This document shows positions 41,473 to 50,900 of a stretch of DNA of 64,000 nucleotides, piece after piece. Below the pieces are notes generated by a model. The model worked only from the letters and a program-made list of their open reading frames with translations, ran no database searches and was not told where the DNA came from. Each line of letters begins with the position of its first letter. Positions within the stretch are counted from its first letter, which is position 1. The stretch lies in contig JAGBAX010000003.1 of assembly GCA_017938765.1 (NCBI GenBank), forward strand, positions 62,001 through 126,000, in the 5' to 3' direction. The position numbers and the translations under genes were made by a program. This DNA comes from Alistipes sp. (GTDB lineage: Bacteria > Bacteroidota > Bacteroidia > Bacteroidales > Rikenellaceae).

Positions 41473-42866
41473 GATTTGAAGAGTTTGCAACAGCAGTTTA
41501 CCCATTTATAGAACTACAGCCATTCCACCGCAGCTACTACCGCCTACTTGAGGCCTTTGCAGAGGGTAAGGTGCGCAAGCTGCTTATTACAATGCCACCC
41601 CAGCACGGCAAGAGCGTAGGGGCAAGCACACTGCTACCCGCCTATATGCTCGGACTCAACCCCGACCTACGCATAGCCATAGCCTCCTACTCGGCATCGC
41701 TGGCCAGCAAGTTCAACCGCCGCGTGCAACGCATACTTGAGAGCAGCGAGTACGGCGAGATATTCCCCGACACGACAATAAAACGAGGAAACAAGAGTTG
41801 CTCATACATCCGCACGGCAGACGAGGTAGAGATTATCGGGCATCACGGCTCGCTCATCTCTGTAGGTCGCGAGGGAAGCCTTACGGGCAACCGCGTAGAT
41901 TGTTTTATACTTGACGACCTCTACAAAGATGCTATGGAGGCCAACTCACCTATCATTCGCGAGAACTGCCGTGAGTGGTACACATCAGTTGTGCGCACGC
42001 GAATGCACAACGCCTCGCAGGAGATAATGGTCTTCACGCGCTGGCACGAGAACGACCTGATAGGTACTATCCGAGGCTGCGAGAAGGTTATAGACCTCAA
42101 GCAGTGGTCAGAGCTGGAGAGCGTATCACCCGACACGTGGGTGGCTCTTAACTTTGAGGCGCTCAAGACGACCCCAGCAACAGAGATAGACCCCAGAGCT
42201 ACGGGAGAGGCGCTATGGAGCGAGCAGCACAGTGCGGAGCTGTTACTCTCCAAGCGCCGACTTGACCCGCAGAAGTTTGAGTGCCTCTATCAAGGCAACC
42301 CCACAACGCGCGAAGGATTGCTCTATGGCGACGGATTTGCCACCTACACAACCCTACCCAAGGAGATTGTCCGCTATGGCAACTACACAGACACTGCCGA
42401 TATGGGCGACGACTACCTCTGCTCGGCCTGCTATGCGGTAGACAGCGACGGCGTGATATACATTACCGATATTATATACACGCGCGAGCCGATGGAGGTA
42501 ACCGAGCAAACGGTAAGCAATATGCTCAACAGTACCTCCACCCGCGTAGCCACCATAGAGAGCAACAACGGCGGACGAGGCTTTGCCCGCGCACTACAAC
42601 AGCGATGCCCTACAGTGCGTATAGAGTGGTTCCACCAGAGCGCCAACAAAGAGGCGCGAATACTATCTAACAGCGCAACAGTACTGCACCGCATACGAAT
42701 GCCACAAGGTTGGAACAAACAGTGGGAAGAGTTCTATAACCACATAACAACATACCGCCGACTCTACAACTCAAACCGCTGGCACGACGCGGCCGATGTT
42801 CTCACCGGCATCGTAGAACACGAATCGGGCAATACCCTGCGCAAAGTCCACTTCTTTAGAGGCTGA
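41469..42866 (+). CDS. Phage terminase large subunit, orphan
   Basis: 465 residues, intact. ATPase with Walker A PPQHGKS (43-49) and Walker B CFILDD (145-150); nuclease domain (about 300-450) with DTADMGDDY and later Asp residues in RWHDAADVLTGI. TerL packages phage DNA into capsids and cuts it at headful or cos ends. Here no portal, capsid or tail gene follows; repeat C starts 13 bp after the stop. Either a prophage remnant kept intact or a domesticated nuclease under SOS-type control. Confidence 0.88.
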   Translation: MRFEEFATAVYPFIELQPFHRSYYRLLEAFAEGKVRKLLITMPPQHGKSVGASTLLPAYMLGLNPDLRIAIASYSASLASKFNRRVQRILESSEYGEIFPDTTIKRGNKSCSYIRTADEVEIIGHHGSLISVGREGSLTGNRVDCFILDDLYKDAMEANSPIIRENCREWYTSVVRTRMHNASQEIMVFTRWHENDLIGTIRGCEKVIDLKQWSELESVSPDTWVALNFEALKTTPATEIDPRATGEALWSEQHSAELLLSKRRLDPQKFECLYQGNPTTREGLLYGDGFATYTTLPKEIVRYGNYTDTADMGDDYLCSACYAVDSDGVIYITDIIYTREPMEVTEQTVSNMLNSTSTRVATIESNNGGRGFARALQQRCPTVRIEWFHQSANKEARILSNSATVLHRIRMPQGWNKQWEEFYNHITTYRRLYNSNRWHDAADVLTGIVEHESGNTLRKVHFFRG

Positions 42867-42878
42867 CGCAGAAAGCGT

Positions 42879-43093
42879 GTACCGAAGCTTTTTGAAAAAA
42901 GCTTCACCAAAAACTTTTGGAAAAACTTCGTTTTTCTTCCGTGCTGATGCGGATTTAGGATAGCCTTGCGGCTATTACAATAAAAAAGAGAGATATGCTT
43001 TTGCTCAAGCAAGCTTGGCAAGCAATCTCTCTTTTCTCTTGTACCATCTACGATGGTTTTCCCTAAATCCGAATAAACACTTTCAGACGAAGT
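42879..43093 (+). repeat. Structured repeat C, copy 2
   Basis: GTACCGAAGCTTTTTG... followed at once by CTTCACCAAAAACTTTTGG; arms CGGATTTAGG / CCTAAATCCG; core hairpin AAAGAGAGAT / ATCTCTCTTT, different in sequence from copy 1 but equally paired; end CAGACGAAGT. Follows terminase stop by 12 bases. A shorter relative (GGCTATTACAAC plus hairpin) is at 54893-54950. Confidence 0.75.
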
Positions 43094-43107
43094 CTATACT
43101 GCTAAAA

Positions 43108-43136
43108 GGCTAACGGCCAATAGCTAATAGCCAATA
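43108..43136. repeat. Minisatellite D
   Basis: AGGCTAACGGCCAATAGCTAATAGCC between repeat C2 and the FN3 lipoprotein terminator. Confidence 0.6.
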
Positions 43137-43146
43137 CAAAACGCAA

Positions 43147-43172
43147 GCAGGGGACACTTGCGTATCCCCTGC
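43147..43172 (-). terminator. Terminator of FN3 lipoprotein gene
   Basis: GCAGGGGA / TCCCCTGC perfect stem; on the minus strand followed by TTGCGTTTTG. 23 bp after the stop. Confidence 0.65.
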
Positions 43173-43194
43173 CGAATAAAAGCCGTTAAGCAAA

Positions 43195-46100
43195 TTACTT
43201 GACTACGATCTGAATATCGTCAATCAAGAAACGCTTTGACTTACAACGGATGATAACATTATCACCAGGAGCAAGAGTAACGTCTGCAGTGTAAGTAGTC
43301 CACTTACCATCGTATAGATAGTTGCTACCATCAGTGAATGATGTGCAAGATACTGGAAGCTTAATCTCCTTAACCTCAGTGAAGGTACCTGCGTGACCAA
43401 CCTCAATACCGATAACTGGCTCGTCAGTTACTACAGAGCAAGCCTTGAATGAGAATGTACAAAGTGTACCTCCGGCAGCAAGCAGTGAGCTGTTAAGAAC
43501 TGGAGTAGAGATGTAGTTGTAGGTCTCAGAACCAGCACCAATCTTGATGTAACCCTGATGAGGTGATACAGAGTCTGACATATGCCAGCCCTCAAGTGAA
43601 CCAGCCTTTGCAGTACCTACATAATTACCTGGAGAGTCTGCAGTGTACTTCTCCTCGCCATTTACGAATGGAGCCTTCTGGTTGTAACCCCAAGTACCGA
43701 GCAGGTGAGAAGTTGTACCAGGATATACACACCAGTGATCAGCATCAACAAAGTTGTGAGGATTCTCAACCTCCTTCTTGCTAGAGATAAGAGGTGTTGT
43801 ACCTGCAGTGTAGTTGATGAAGTCCATCTGCATTGTAATATCATCGAAGCCCTGGAAGATAACCTCCTTAGCGTCAGCAACGTGTGCAGGCTCAGTCTTG
43901 CAAGAGAATACTGGAGACCACTCTGAAGCACCCATAGGGAAGTTCATTGATACACCATTGGTCTTAACATCTCCAAGAGCAACAGTCTTAACGCGGAAAT
44001 AGTAAGTAGTTGCAGCCTGGAGTTGACCTACAGTGATACCAGTAGGAGCTGTGAGGTTTGAACCGTCCTTCTTACCATACCAAGAAGTAGCAGCGAAAGA
44101 AGTTACGCCTGAAGCACCCTGACCGTCACGGCAGTAGATGTCGTAAACAAGGTTAGTCATAGCCTCGTCAGTAGCAACCTGAACAGCGTAAGCACGCTTG
44201 TCGTTAGAACCACCAGGGATAAGGTCTGTCCAGCTTACAGAGAGTGTAGTAGGACCTACGTTATCAGTGTTCTGCCACATCTTAGCAGTCTTACCTGATA
44301 CAGCAACTGGCTCTGAAGGCTCATAACCAGCAGCAACACCCTTAACCTCAAATGCGAAATCTGCATCAAGACCAAGGTTAGCATCTACGCGGTATACAGT
44401 GTTAGTGTCAGAAGATGATACAAGAACAGCGTCAAGCTTTGTACCATTCTTATAAACCTCGTAACCCTCTGCCTTAAGAACGTTAGTTACATTGATCCAT
44501 ACCCAACCGAAACCAGGAACAGCAGCTACCTCTGGAGTAGCAATCTTCTTAATCTCAGCAAGAGTCTTGAATGAAACTGGCTCGCAGAATACTGACTCAA
44601 CCTCACCAGCTTTAGCCTTAATACGAACAGAGTACTCAGTCTCAAATGCAAGACCCTCAATAGTAGCCTCAGTCTTGTCAGTTACAGGGAGTGCAGTCCA
44701 GATTGGCTGACCACAAGCATCGCAAATGTTAGTGTACTCTACGATGTACTGCTCTGCGCTGTTAACCTTGTCCCAAGTTACCTTTGCAGTAGTATCAGTA
44801 GGAGTGATAACTACATTCTTTGGAGCCTGGAGCTTAAGGTCACCATAGCTAACAACCTTAATCTCAATGTTATCAAGGTAGAAACGGTGCTGGCCAGATA
44901 CGCCATTACGGTTACCACCGATAGCAAGGCGAGCGCCATTGTTGATATTGTCAATAGTGAATGTGTAACGAGTCCAATCCTTAGCAACATCAAATGTAGC
45001 AGCAGTCATACGATCTGCAGGAGTTACAAAGCTGTTGCTAGCGTTGTCAGCCTGAGTACAGCCGTTGAGAACCTCAATAATAGCAGTACCTGGGTCAGAC
45101 TCATAAAGAGCTGCGTCAAATGAGAGCTCAATAGTAGCAGTCTGCTGGAGGCAAGTGATCTCTGGAGCAACAAGCCAAGCACACTTTGAAGATGCACCCA
45201 TCTTAACGTGACCTGCGCGTGCGCAGATAGCACCCTTAGTATCATCCTCAGCCATCATACCCCACTGGCTAAGACGAGTGATAGCGATGTACTTCTTAAT
45301 AGTGTTGAACATACCAACCTCAGTTGATGGATCTACAAGGTAGCAACCACGACCCTCAACATCATTAGCAACTGGGTCCTCGCCCTGTGCAATCCAACGA
45401 GCATCCATGAGGTCACGGTTGTCGTAAGAGTAGTTTGCAGCACCACGAGAGAGGTCAGATGTAATGAAGAGGTCAGCGAAGTCCTCATAAAGGATTACAT
45501 CACCTGGGTTAGCAGGAGCTGAAGGCATAGTAACAACCTTTGAAGCCTCAGTCTTGAAGGTAGTTGGAGAAACTGGCTCAGTACCCTCTGTTACGTTCTG
45601 AACAGTAACATTGTACTCTGTCTCAGGATCAAGAGCTGTAAGGTAGAATGCACAACCATTACGAGCATACTCTGACCAAATACCAGAGTTTGCGGGGATG
45701 TTCCAGCTAACAACGAGGTCATTACCCTTCTTAAGGATAATCTTGTATGCGTTAGCGAAGTCAGCGCTGTGGTTCTTCCAGTCAGAGCCAGACCAAGTAA
45801 CGATAGCCTCAGAAGCAGAAAGATAAGAGATCTTTACTGTTGGAGGAGTCTTGTCATCAGGCTCGGTAGCAGCAACAAGGCCCTTACCAACCTTAATGTG
45901 AGCGAGCTCACCAGCCTCGTCAGTAACCCATACCCACTCAGAGTAGTTTGAGCCAGGGTAGTTTGCACGAACACGAAGCATATACTGCTTACCAGTTGCA
46001 AGACCGTCAAAAGATACCTGATCGCAAGGATCGTCGTTCTCAGCCACTGAAGGAGAACCCAAGTAGTTTGTAGTTACAGGAAGAAGAACAGTAGAAGAAG

Positions 46101-46389
46101 TGTACTGATCTGGAGTGATAAAGTCGTGTAACTCACCCTCCTCCATTGTATCCATATTCGGTCTAACTACCTGTGCAGAGAATGAACTTGCACCTGCAGC
46201 GATAGCAGACGAAGCATCCCAAGTAAGTGCAAGAGATGTCTTAGATGAAGCACCTGCATCCCAAGTCACGCTACCTGGAGCTGGCAGATTTGCCTTAACA
46301 CCGCAGTCAACATCTGGTGTATCTGTACAAGCACCAAACACAACTGACAAGCAAGCAAATGCAGCTATAAGTTTGCGATTGAATTTCAT
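43195..46389 (-). CDS. Large surface lipoprotein with fibronectin type III domains
   Basis: 1064 residues. Lipobox VFGAC, Cys21. Several FN3 domains (about 35-155, 165-275, 520-605, 610-695, 700-825: repeated VTWD, TWSGSDW, TEYNVTVQNV, TATTYYFRV-type strands). C-terminal 190 residues and about 295-520 look like choice-of-anchor/jelly-roll modules (FYLDNIEIKVV; RFLIDDIQIVV). Probably exported to the cell surface for glycan or protein binding. Codon use is strongly restricted, like the SusC operon, suggesting high expression. Divergent from the tyrosine recombinase gene. Confidence 0.85.
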   Translation of the reverse strand: MKFNRKLIAAFACLSVVFGACTDTPDVDCGVKANLPAPGSVTWDAGASSKTSLALTWDASSAIAAGASSFSAQVVRPNMDTMEEGELHDFITPDQYTSSTVLLPVTTNYLGSPSVAENDDPCDQVSFDGLATGKQYMLRVRANYPGSNYSEWVWVTDEAGELAHIKVGKGLVAATEPDDKTPPTVKISYLSASEAIVTWSGSDWKNHSADFANAYKIILKKGNDLVVSWNIPANSGIWSEYARNGCAFYLTALDPETEYNVTVQNVTEGTEPVSPTTFKTEASKVVTMPSAPANPGDVILYEDFADLFITSDLSRGAANYSYDNRDLMDARWIAQGEDPVANDVEGRGCYLVDPSTEVGMFNTIKKYIAITRLSQWGMMAEDDTKGAICARAGHVKMGASSKCAWLVAPEITCLQQTATIELSFDAALYESDPGTAIIEVLNGCTQADNASNSFVTPADRMTAATFDVAKDWTRYTFTIDNINNGARLAIGGNRNGVSGQHRFYLDNIEIKVVSYGDLKLQAPKNVVITPTDTTAKVTWDKVNSAEQYIVEYTNICDACGQPIWTALPVTDKTEATIEGLAFETEYSVRIKAKAGEVESVFCEPVSFKTLAEIKKIATPEVAAVPGFGWVWINVTNVLKAEGYEVYKNGTKLDAVLVSSSDTNTVYRVDANLGLDADFAFEVKGVAAGYEPSEPVAVSGKTAKMWQNTDNVGPTTLSVSWTDLIPGGSNDKRAYAVQVATDEAMTNLVYDIYCRDGQGASGVTSFAATSWYGKKDGSNLTAPTGITVGQLQAATTYYFRVKTVALGDVKTNGVSMNFPMGASEWSPVFSCKTEPAHVADAKEVIFQGFDDITMQMDFINYTAGTTPLISSKKEVENPHNFVDADHWCVYPGTTSHLLGTWGYNQKAPFVNGEEKYTADSPGNYVGTAKAGSLEGWHMSDSVSPHQGYIKIGAGSETYNYISTPVLNSSLLAAGGTLCTFSFKACSVVTDEPVIGIEVGHAGTFTEVKEIKLPVSCTSFTDGSNYLYDGKWTTYTADVTLAPGDNVIIRCKSKRFLIDDIQIVVK

Positions 46390-46553
46390 AAAAAAGTTTT
46401 TTTACTGGTTGATACAAATAAAATACAACAAAAATCAAGGTAAGGCTAAAAGCCTCTCCTTAATTCTCGTTATCCCGATTTTGAACTCTGCAAGGACGCC
46501 AAACGAATGCCTGAATCAAACCCTTGCCGAGGTGTATGTCTCAAACTGCAACA

Positions 46554-46585
46554 CAAATGTAAAGCATTTTTTACAAACTGCCAAA
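46554..46585 (-). promoter_or_regulatory. Promoter of FN3 lipoprotein gene
   Basis: Minus-strand TACATTTG (46561-46554), 20-bp spacer, TTTG (46585-46582). Leader about 160 bases. Confidence 0.7.
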
Positions 46586-46684
46586 CATTTTAATAAAAAT
46601 CTATCTCTTTTTTACATTTTTTATTATTTTTTGACACCAAAAGAGGCAAAAACACCCAAATAGTTTACTAAATTTTTAATAATT

Positions 46685-47584
46685 ATGAGATCTAAAAGCA
46701 GTATAACGCTTTTTCGATACACATCACAGCTTGCAGAGCGGCTACACTCCTTAGGCAGGGAGCGCACAGCTGAAACCTACACCGCTGCCGTAAAAAGCAT
46801 TATGAGTTATATGAACGGAGCAGATATTAAACTCCAAAAGATTGATTCACTGCTTATCAGTTCATACGAAGCGTTTCTACTTAAAAGAGGACTTAAGTCA
46901 AACACTACATCATTCTATATCAGAAACTTACGAGCTATATACAACCGAGCTGTAGAGGAAAATCTAATCACAGATGTAAGGCCTTTTCGCAGAGTGTACA
47001 CAGGGGTCTGCAAAACACTCAAGCGAGCATTAGACTCACAGACAATTCGCAGCATCGCACAATTCAAGACCTCCGACACTTCCCTACAAATGGCCGCTGA
47101 CCTATTTATGTTCAGTTTCTTTGCTCACGGAATGGCTTTTACAGATATTGCCTACCTCAAGTGGTCAAATATTCAGAACGGATATTTAGTCTACAACCGT
47201 CGTAAAACAAACACACAGATAGTTGTTCGCTGGGAAAAGTGTATGGCAGAAATAGCCGAGAAATACAGAACAGTCAGCAGCCAGTATATCTTTCCGATAA
47301 TCAAGGGAACAAACCCCCGGAGGGAGTATCTAACAGCAGCCCACTCTACCAACAAAAAACTCAAACGGATTGGCGAAATACTGGAAATTACCATCCCGCT
47401 GACATTCTATGTTGCTCGTCACAGTTGGGCGAGCATAGCCTACACCAAGCAAGTTCCCATATCGGTAATCAGCCGAGCAATGGGACATAATAGCGAGTCC
47501 ACCACCCGAATATATCTCGCGTCATTAGATAATTCGGAGGTGGACAACGCCGGCAGGTTAGTTCTTCGGTCAATCTCTTTTTAA
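46685..47584 (+). CDS. Tyrosine recombinase (Bacteroidetes invertase type)
   Basis: 299 residues. N-terminal SAM-like domain (about 15-110), catalytic domain with ARHSWAS (Arg245, His246), GH at 267-268 and nucleophile Tyr277 in RIYLASL. The first catalytic Arg position reads FFAHGMAF, with His148 where Arg is usual; some Bacteroidetes recombinases (e.g. IntDOT) also deviate here. No transfer or phage genes nearby: the gene ends inside one arm of a 15-bp inverted repeat pair that brackets the SusC promoter. It is therefore most likely a local DNA invertase. Confidence 0.9.
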   Translation: MRSKSSITLFRYTSQLAERLHSLGRERTAETYTAAVKSIMSYMNGADIKLQKIDSLLISSYEAFLLKRGLKSNTTSFYIRNLRAIYNRAVEENLITDVRPFRRVYTGVCKTLKRALDSQTIRSIAQFKTSDTSLQMAADLFMFSFFAHGMAFTDIAYLKWSNIQNGYLVYNRRKTNTQIVVRWEKCMAEIAEKYRTVSSQYIFPIIKGTNPRREYLTAAHSTNKKLKRIGEILEITIPLTFYVARHSWASIAYTKQVPISVISRAMGHNSESTTRIYLASLDNSEVDNAGRLVLRSISF

Positions 47585-47588
47585 GAGA
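47574..47588. repeat. Inverted repeat, left arm of putative invertible promoter
   Basis: TCTCTTTTTAAGAGA. Exact reverse complement of 47726-47740. Each arm is itself a 6-bp palindrome around TTT or AAA, the form of a tyrosine-recombinase core site. Includes the recombinase stop codon. Confidence 0.7.
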
Positions 47589-47681
47589 GGGATACAGCTG
47601 ATAAGTCAATGAATTAGCGCATTTTACAAGAAAAAAAAGTGATTAAAATTCCCCATACTAAATTAAAAAAGAGGCAAAAAG

Positions 47682-47713
47682 TTTGGAAGGACAGGAAATT
47701 TTTTCTACCTTTG
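47682..47713 (+). promoter_or_regulatory. Promoter of susC operon inside the putative invertible segment
   Basis: TTTG 47682-47685, 20-bp spacer, TACCTTTG 47706-47713. In the present orientation it points to susC (ON). It lies between the inverted repeats at 47574 and 47726. Leader of about 180 bases to susC. Confidence 0.8.
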
Positions 47714-47725
47714 TTCTCGCGTACA

Positions 47726-47740
47726 TCTCTTAAAAAGAGA
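47726..47740. repeat. Inverted repeat, right arm of putative invertible promoter
   Basis: TCTCTTAAAAAGAGA, perfect reverse complement of the left arm; 137 bp between the arms. Confidence 0.7.
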
Positions 47741-47901
47741 AAATGGCGCAAAAAGCAAACAAATTTTTAACAAAAAAAAACAAAAAACAAAAACAACCTT
47801 AAAACCGTTATTCAGATTTTCAGTGTGTTTCAGACTGTGCGCTCTTCCAAGGCTGGCGACAGCTAAGGGGGAATTAAAAAATTAATTACAAACTGAAAAT
47901 T

Positions 47902-50900
47902 ATGAAACACGTCTTACTATCGATTTCCGGAAGATTCGGAAAGGTGCTTACAGGTGTTCTGTGTGCGATTGCATTGCTCGCTGCAGGAAACGTAGTAGCA
48001 CAGTCTCGAACTGTTTCCGGTACAGTTATCGACGCTGCAACAAAGGCTCCAATGCCAGGTGCAGCAATCGTTGTTAAGGGTACATCGACCGGTACTGCAA
48101 CTGATGCTAACGGTCAGTACACTATCAGTGCTTCAGCTAACGCTGTTCTGGAGTGCTCTTTCTTCGGTTATAAAACTGTTGAAGTTACTGTCGGCAACCG
48201 CTCGGTTATCGACTTTTCTCTTACTGAGTCTAGCACCGCTGTAGACGAGGTTGTTGTCGTAGGTTATGGTACCCTGAAGAAGGCTCAGCTCGTAGGTGCA
48301 GTTGAGAACTTGGGTGGTGAGGAGCTTGAAGGTCGTTCAACTTCAAACGTATCTCGTTCACTGCAGGGTATGGTTCCTGGTCTTAACATTATGCCTCGTG
48401 ACGGTAAGCCAACTAAGGGTGGTGATATCTACATCCGTGGTGGTTCACAGTCTGTATCAATGCGTTCTTCTGCTACATCTGGTACAGGTAAGACCATCTC
48501 CCTCGGTCAGGGTGGTTCTGCTCTCGTTCTGATTGACGGTGTTGAGGGTGACCTTAACTCTGTAAACCCTGAGGACGTTGAGAACATCTCTGTATTGAAG
48601 GATGCTGCTTCTGCATCAGTTTACGGTGCACGAGGTGGTTACGGTGTAATCCTCGTTACAACAAAGACTCCTGCTAAGGATAAGGTTACTATTAATTATA
48701 ATGGCTCTGTATCTCTCAACACTCGTACTGTAAAGTGGGAGGATAACTTGGAGGTTGATGGTCACATCTGGTTGACAAACTTTGCTGAGTACTTCCAGAA
48801 CGACTCTCGTACCCCAACTTCTACAGGTAAGCTCCCAGGTAACGTGAACAACCGTTCAGATACCTATGGTACTGTTATTGGTGTTGACGAGAATGGCAAC
48901 GAGGTTCAGAGAAGCTACGCAGAGGAGATGAAGCTGCGTAAGACTGACAAGAACTACGCTCTCTATGGTAAGGAGCACGGTTATACAAAGGCTGGTAACT
49001 ACGCTTACTACGGTTCAACTAACTGGATTGACCTGTTCTACAAGGATCTTAATGTAAGCCATGTTCACAACCTCTCTGTATCAGGTGCATCAGAGCGCGT
49101 TAAGTACTCTATCTCTGGTCGTTACTACAACCAGGATGGTATCTACGAGTTCAACAACGAGCAGTACAACCAGTACAACCTCCGTGCAAAGGGTGAGGTT
49201 AAGGTGTTCAAGTGGCTCACACTGGGTAACAACACCTCTATCTACCACCAGAAGTATCACCAGCCAATGGTAACAGGTGGTGCACAGCCAATCCTTCGTC
49301 AGTTTGAGCACCGTGGTCAGCCAATCTACACTCCATACAACGAGGATGGTACACTGTCATTCTATGGTGCTGCTGTAATGTACGGCGCATTCTCAGGTGA
49401 CCAGTCATTCCAGGAGAATGTAAATATGTTCGCTTCAACCACTACTACTCTTACTGTAGAGCCTATTAAGGACGTACTGAAGATTGTTGGTGACTTCACT
49501 TACAAGGCAAACCGCAACACACAGCTGCGTGTATCTCCTATCCAGACTGGTTACTCTGGTCCTGGTGGTGCTGAGAACTACAACAACTCTTCTTACAAGT
49601 CTGACTGGCGTTACAACACTGACTACATCGCTGCTAATGCAGTCCTCACTTGGACTCCAAAGCTTGGTAAGAACCACGACCTTAACGTAATGGCAGGTTG
49701 GAACCTTGAGTCAAAGAAGTATCGTCGTCTTTACCTCCAGCGTCTCGGTCTGATGGACCCTACTCGTCCTTCATTCGAGCTTATGGACTCTCAGGAGTAC
49801 TCTGTAGAGGATGACGGTTACGATCACAACTCAGTTGGTGTATTTGCCCGTGTAAACTACTCACTCCTTGGTCGTTATATCTTTGAGTTCGCAGGTCGTT
49901 ATGACGGTGAGTCACGCTTCCCTACTAACCAGCGTTGGGGTTTCTTCCCTTCAGGTTCTATCGGTTGGCGTCTTGCTGACGAGCCTTGGATGGACTGGTC
50001 AGACGAGTGGCTTGACAACTTCAAGGTACGTGCTAACGTAGGTTCACTCGGTAACTCAATGATTAGCGACTACGCATTTATGGACCTTTGGTCTGTAAGC
50101 AAGTCTTCAGAGATTATCAACGGTCAGAAGGTTCCTTATGTAACTACTAATGGTATGGTTTCTCCATCACTTACTTGGGAGACCTCTACTACATACGATA
50201 TCGGTTTGGATATGGACTTCCTCCGCAACCGTCTCTCATTCTCTGGAGACCTCTACTGGAAGTATACAACTGATATGATTACAACTGGTCCTGAGTATCC
50301 AGCTATCCTCGGTGAGGAGTCTCCACAGATCAACTATGGTACCCTCAAGACTAAGGGTTGGGAGGCAGCTCTGACATGGCGTGACAGCTTCAAGGCTGGT
50401 GGTAAGGATTTCAACTACTCTGTACGCTTTGCTATCTGGGATACTCGTATGTGGATTCACAAGTTCTCTAACGAGTCAGGTAACATCTACGCATTCTATG
50501 AGGGTATGGAGCTTGGTGATGTATGGGGCTTCAGAACAGACGGTTACTTCCTCTCTAACGAGGAGGCTCTAAACTGGTCTAAGGACTCATTCCACAAGAA
50601 TGGTTCTAACTTCCGCGCATTCGCTGGTGACCTTAAGTTCCTTGACCTCAACGGTGACGGCCAGATCAACACTGGTAAGGCTACTCTTGAGGATCACGGT
50701 GACCTTGATATCATCGGTAACGAGCGCGCTCGTCTCCACTACGGTATCAACCTCTCTGGTAACTGGAATGGTATCGGTCTGAGCATCTTCCTCCAGGGCG
50801 TTATGAAGCGTGACTGGTATCCTGATCAGGAGTCTGGTTTCTTCTGGGGTATGTACAACCGTCCATACGACTACCTGCCAAAGGTACACACTACAGACCG

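Noticed and set aside
41469..42866. Complete prophage
   Set aside because: Only repressor, one small gene and TerL are present; no structural, lysis or integration genes within the flanks.
47743..47802. 19-codon Lys/Gln-rich frame in the susC leader
   Set aside because: Follows from A-rich leader sequence; no ribosome-binding signal or conserved pattern.
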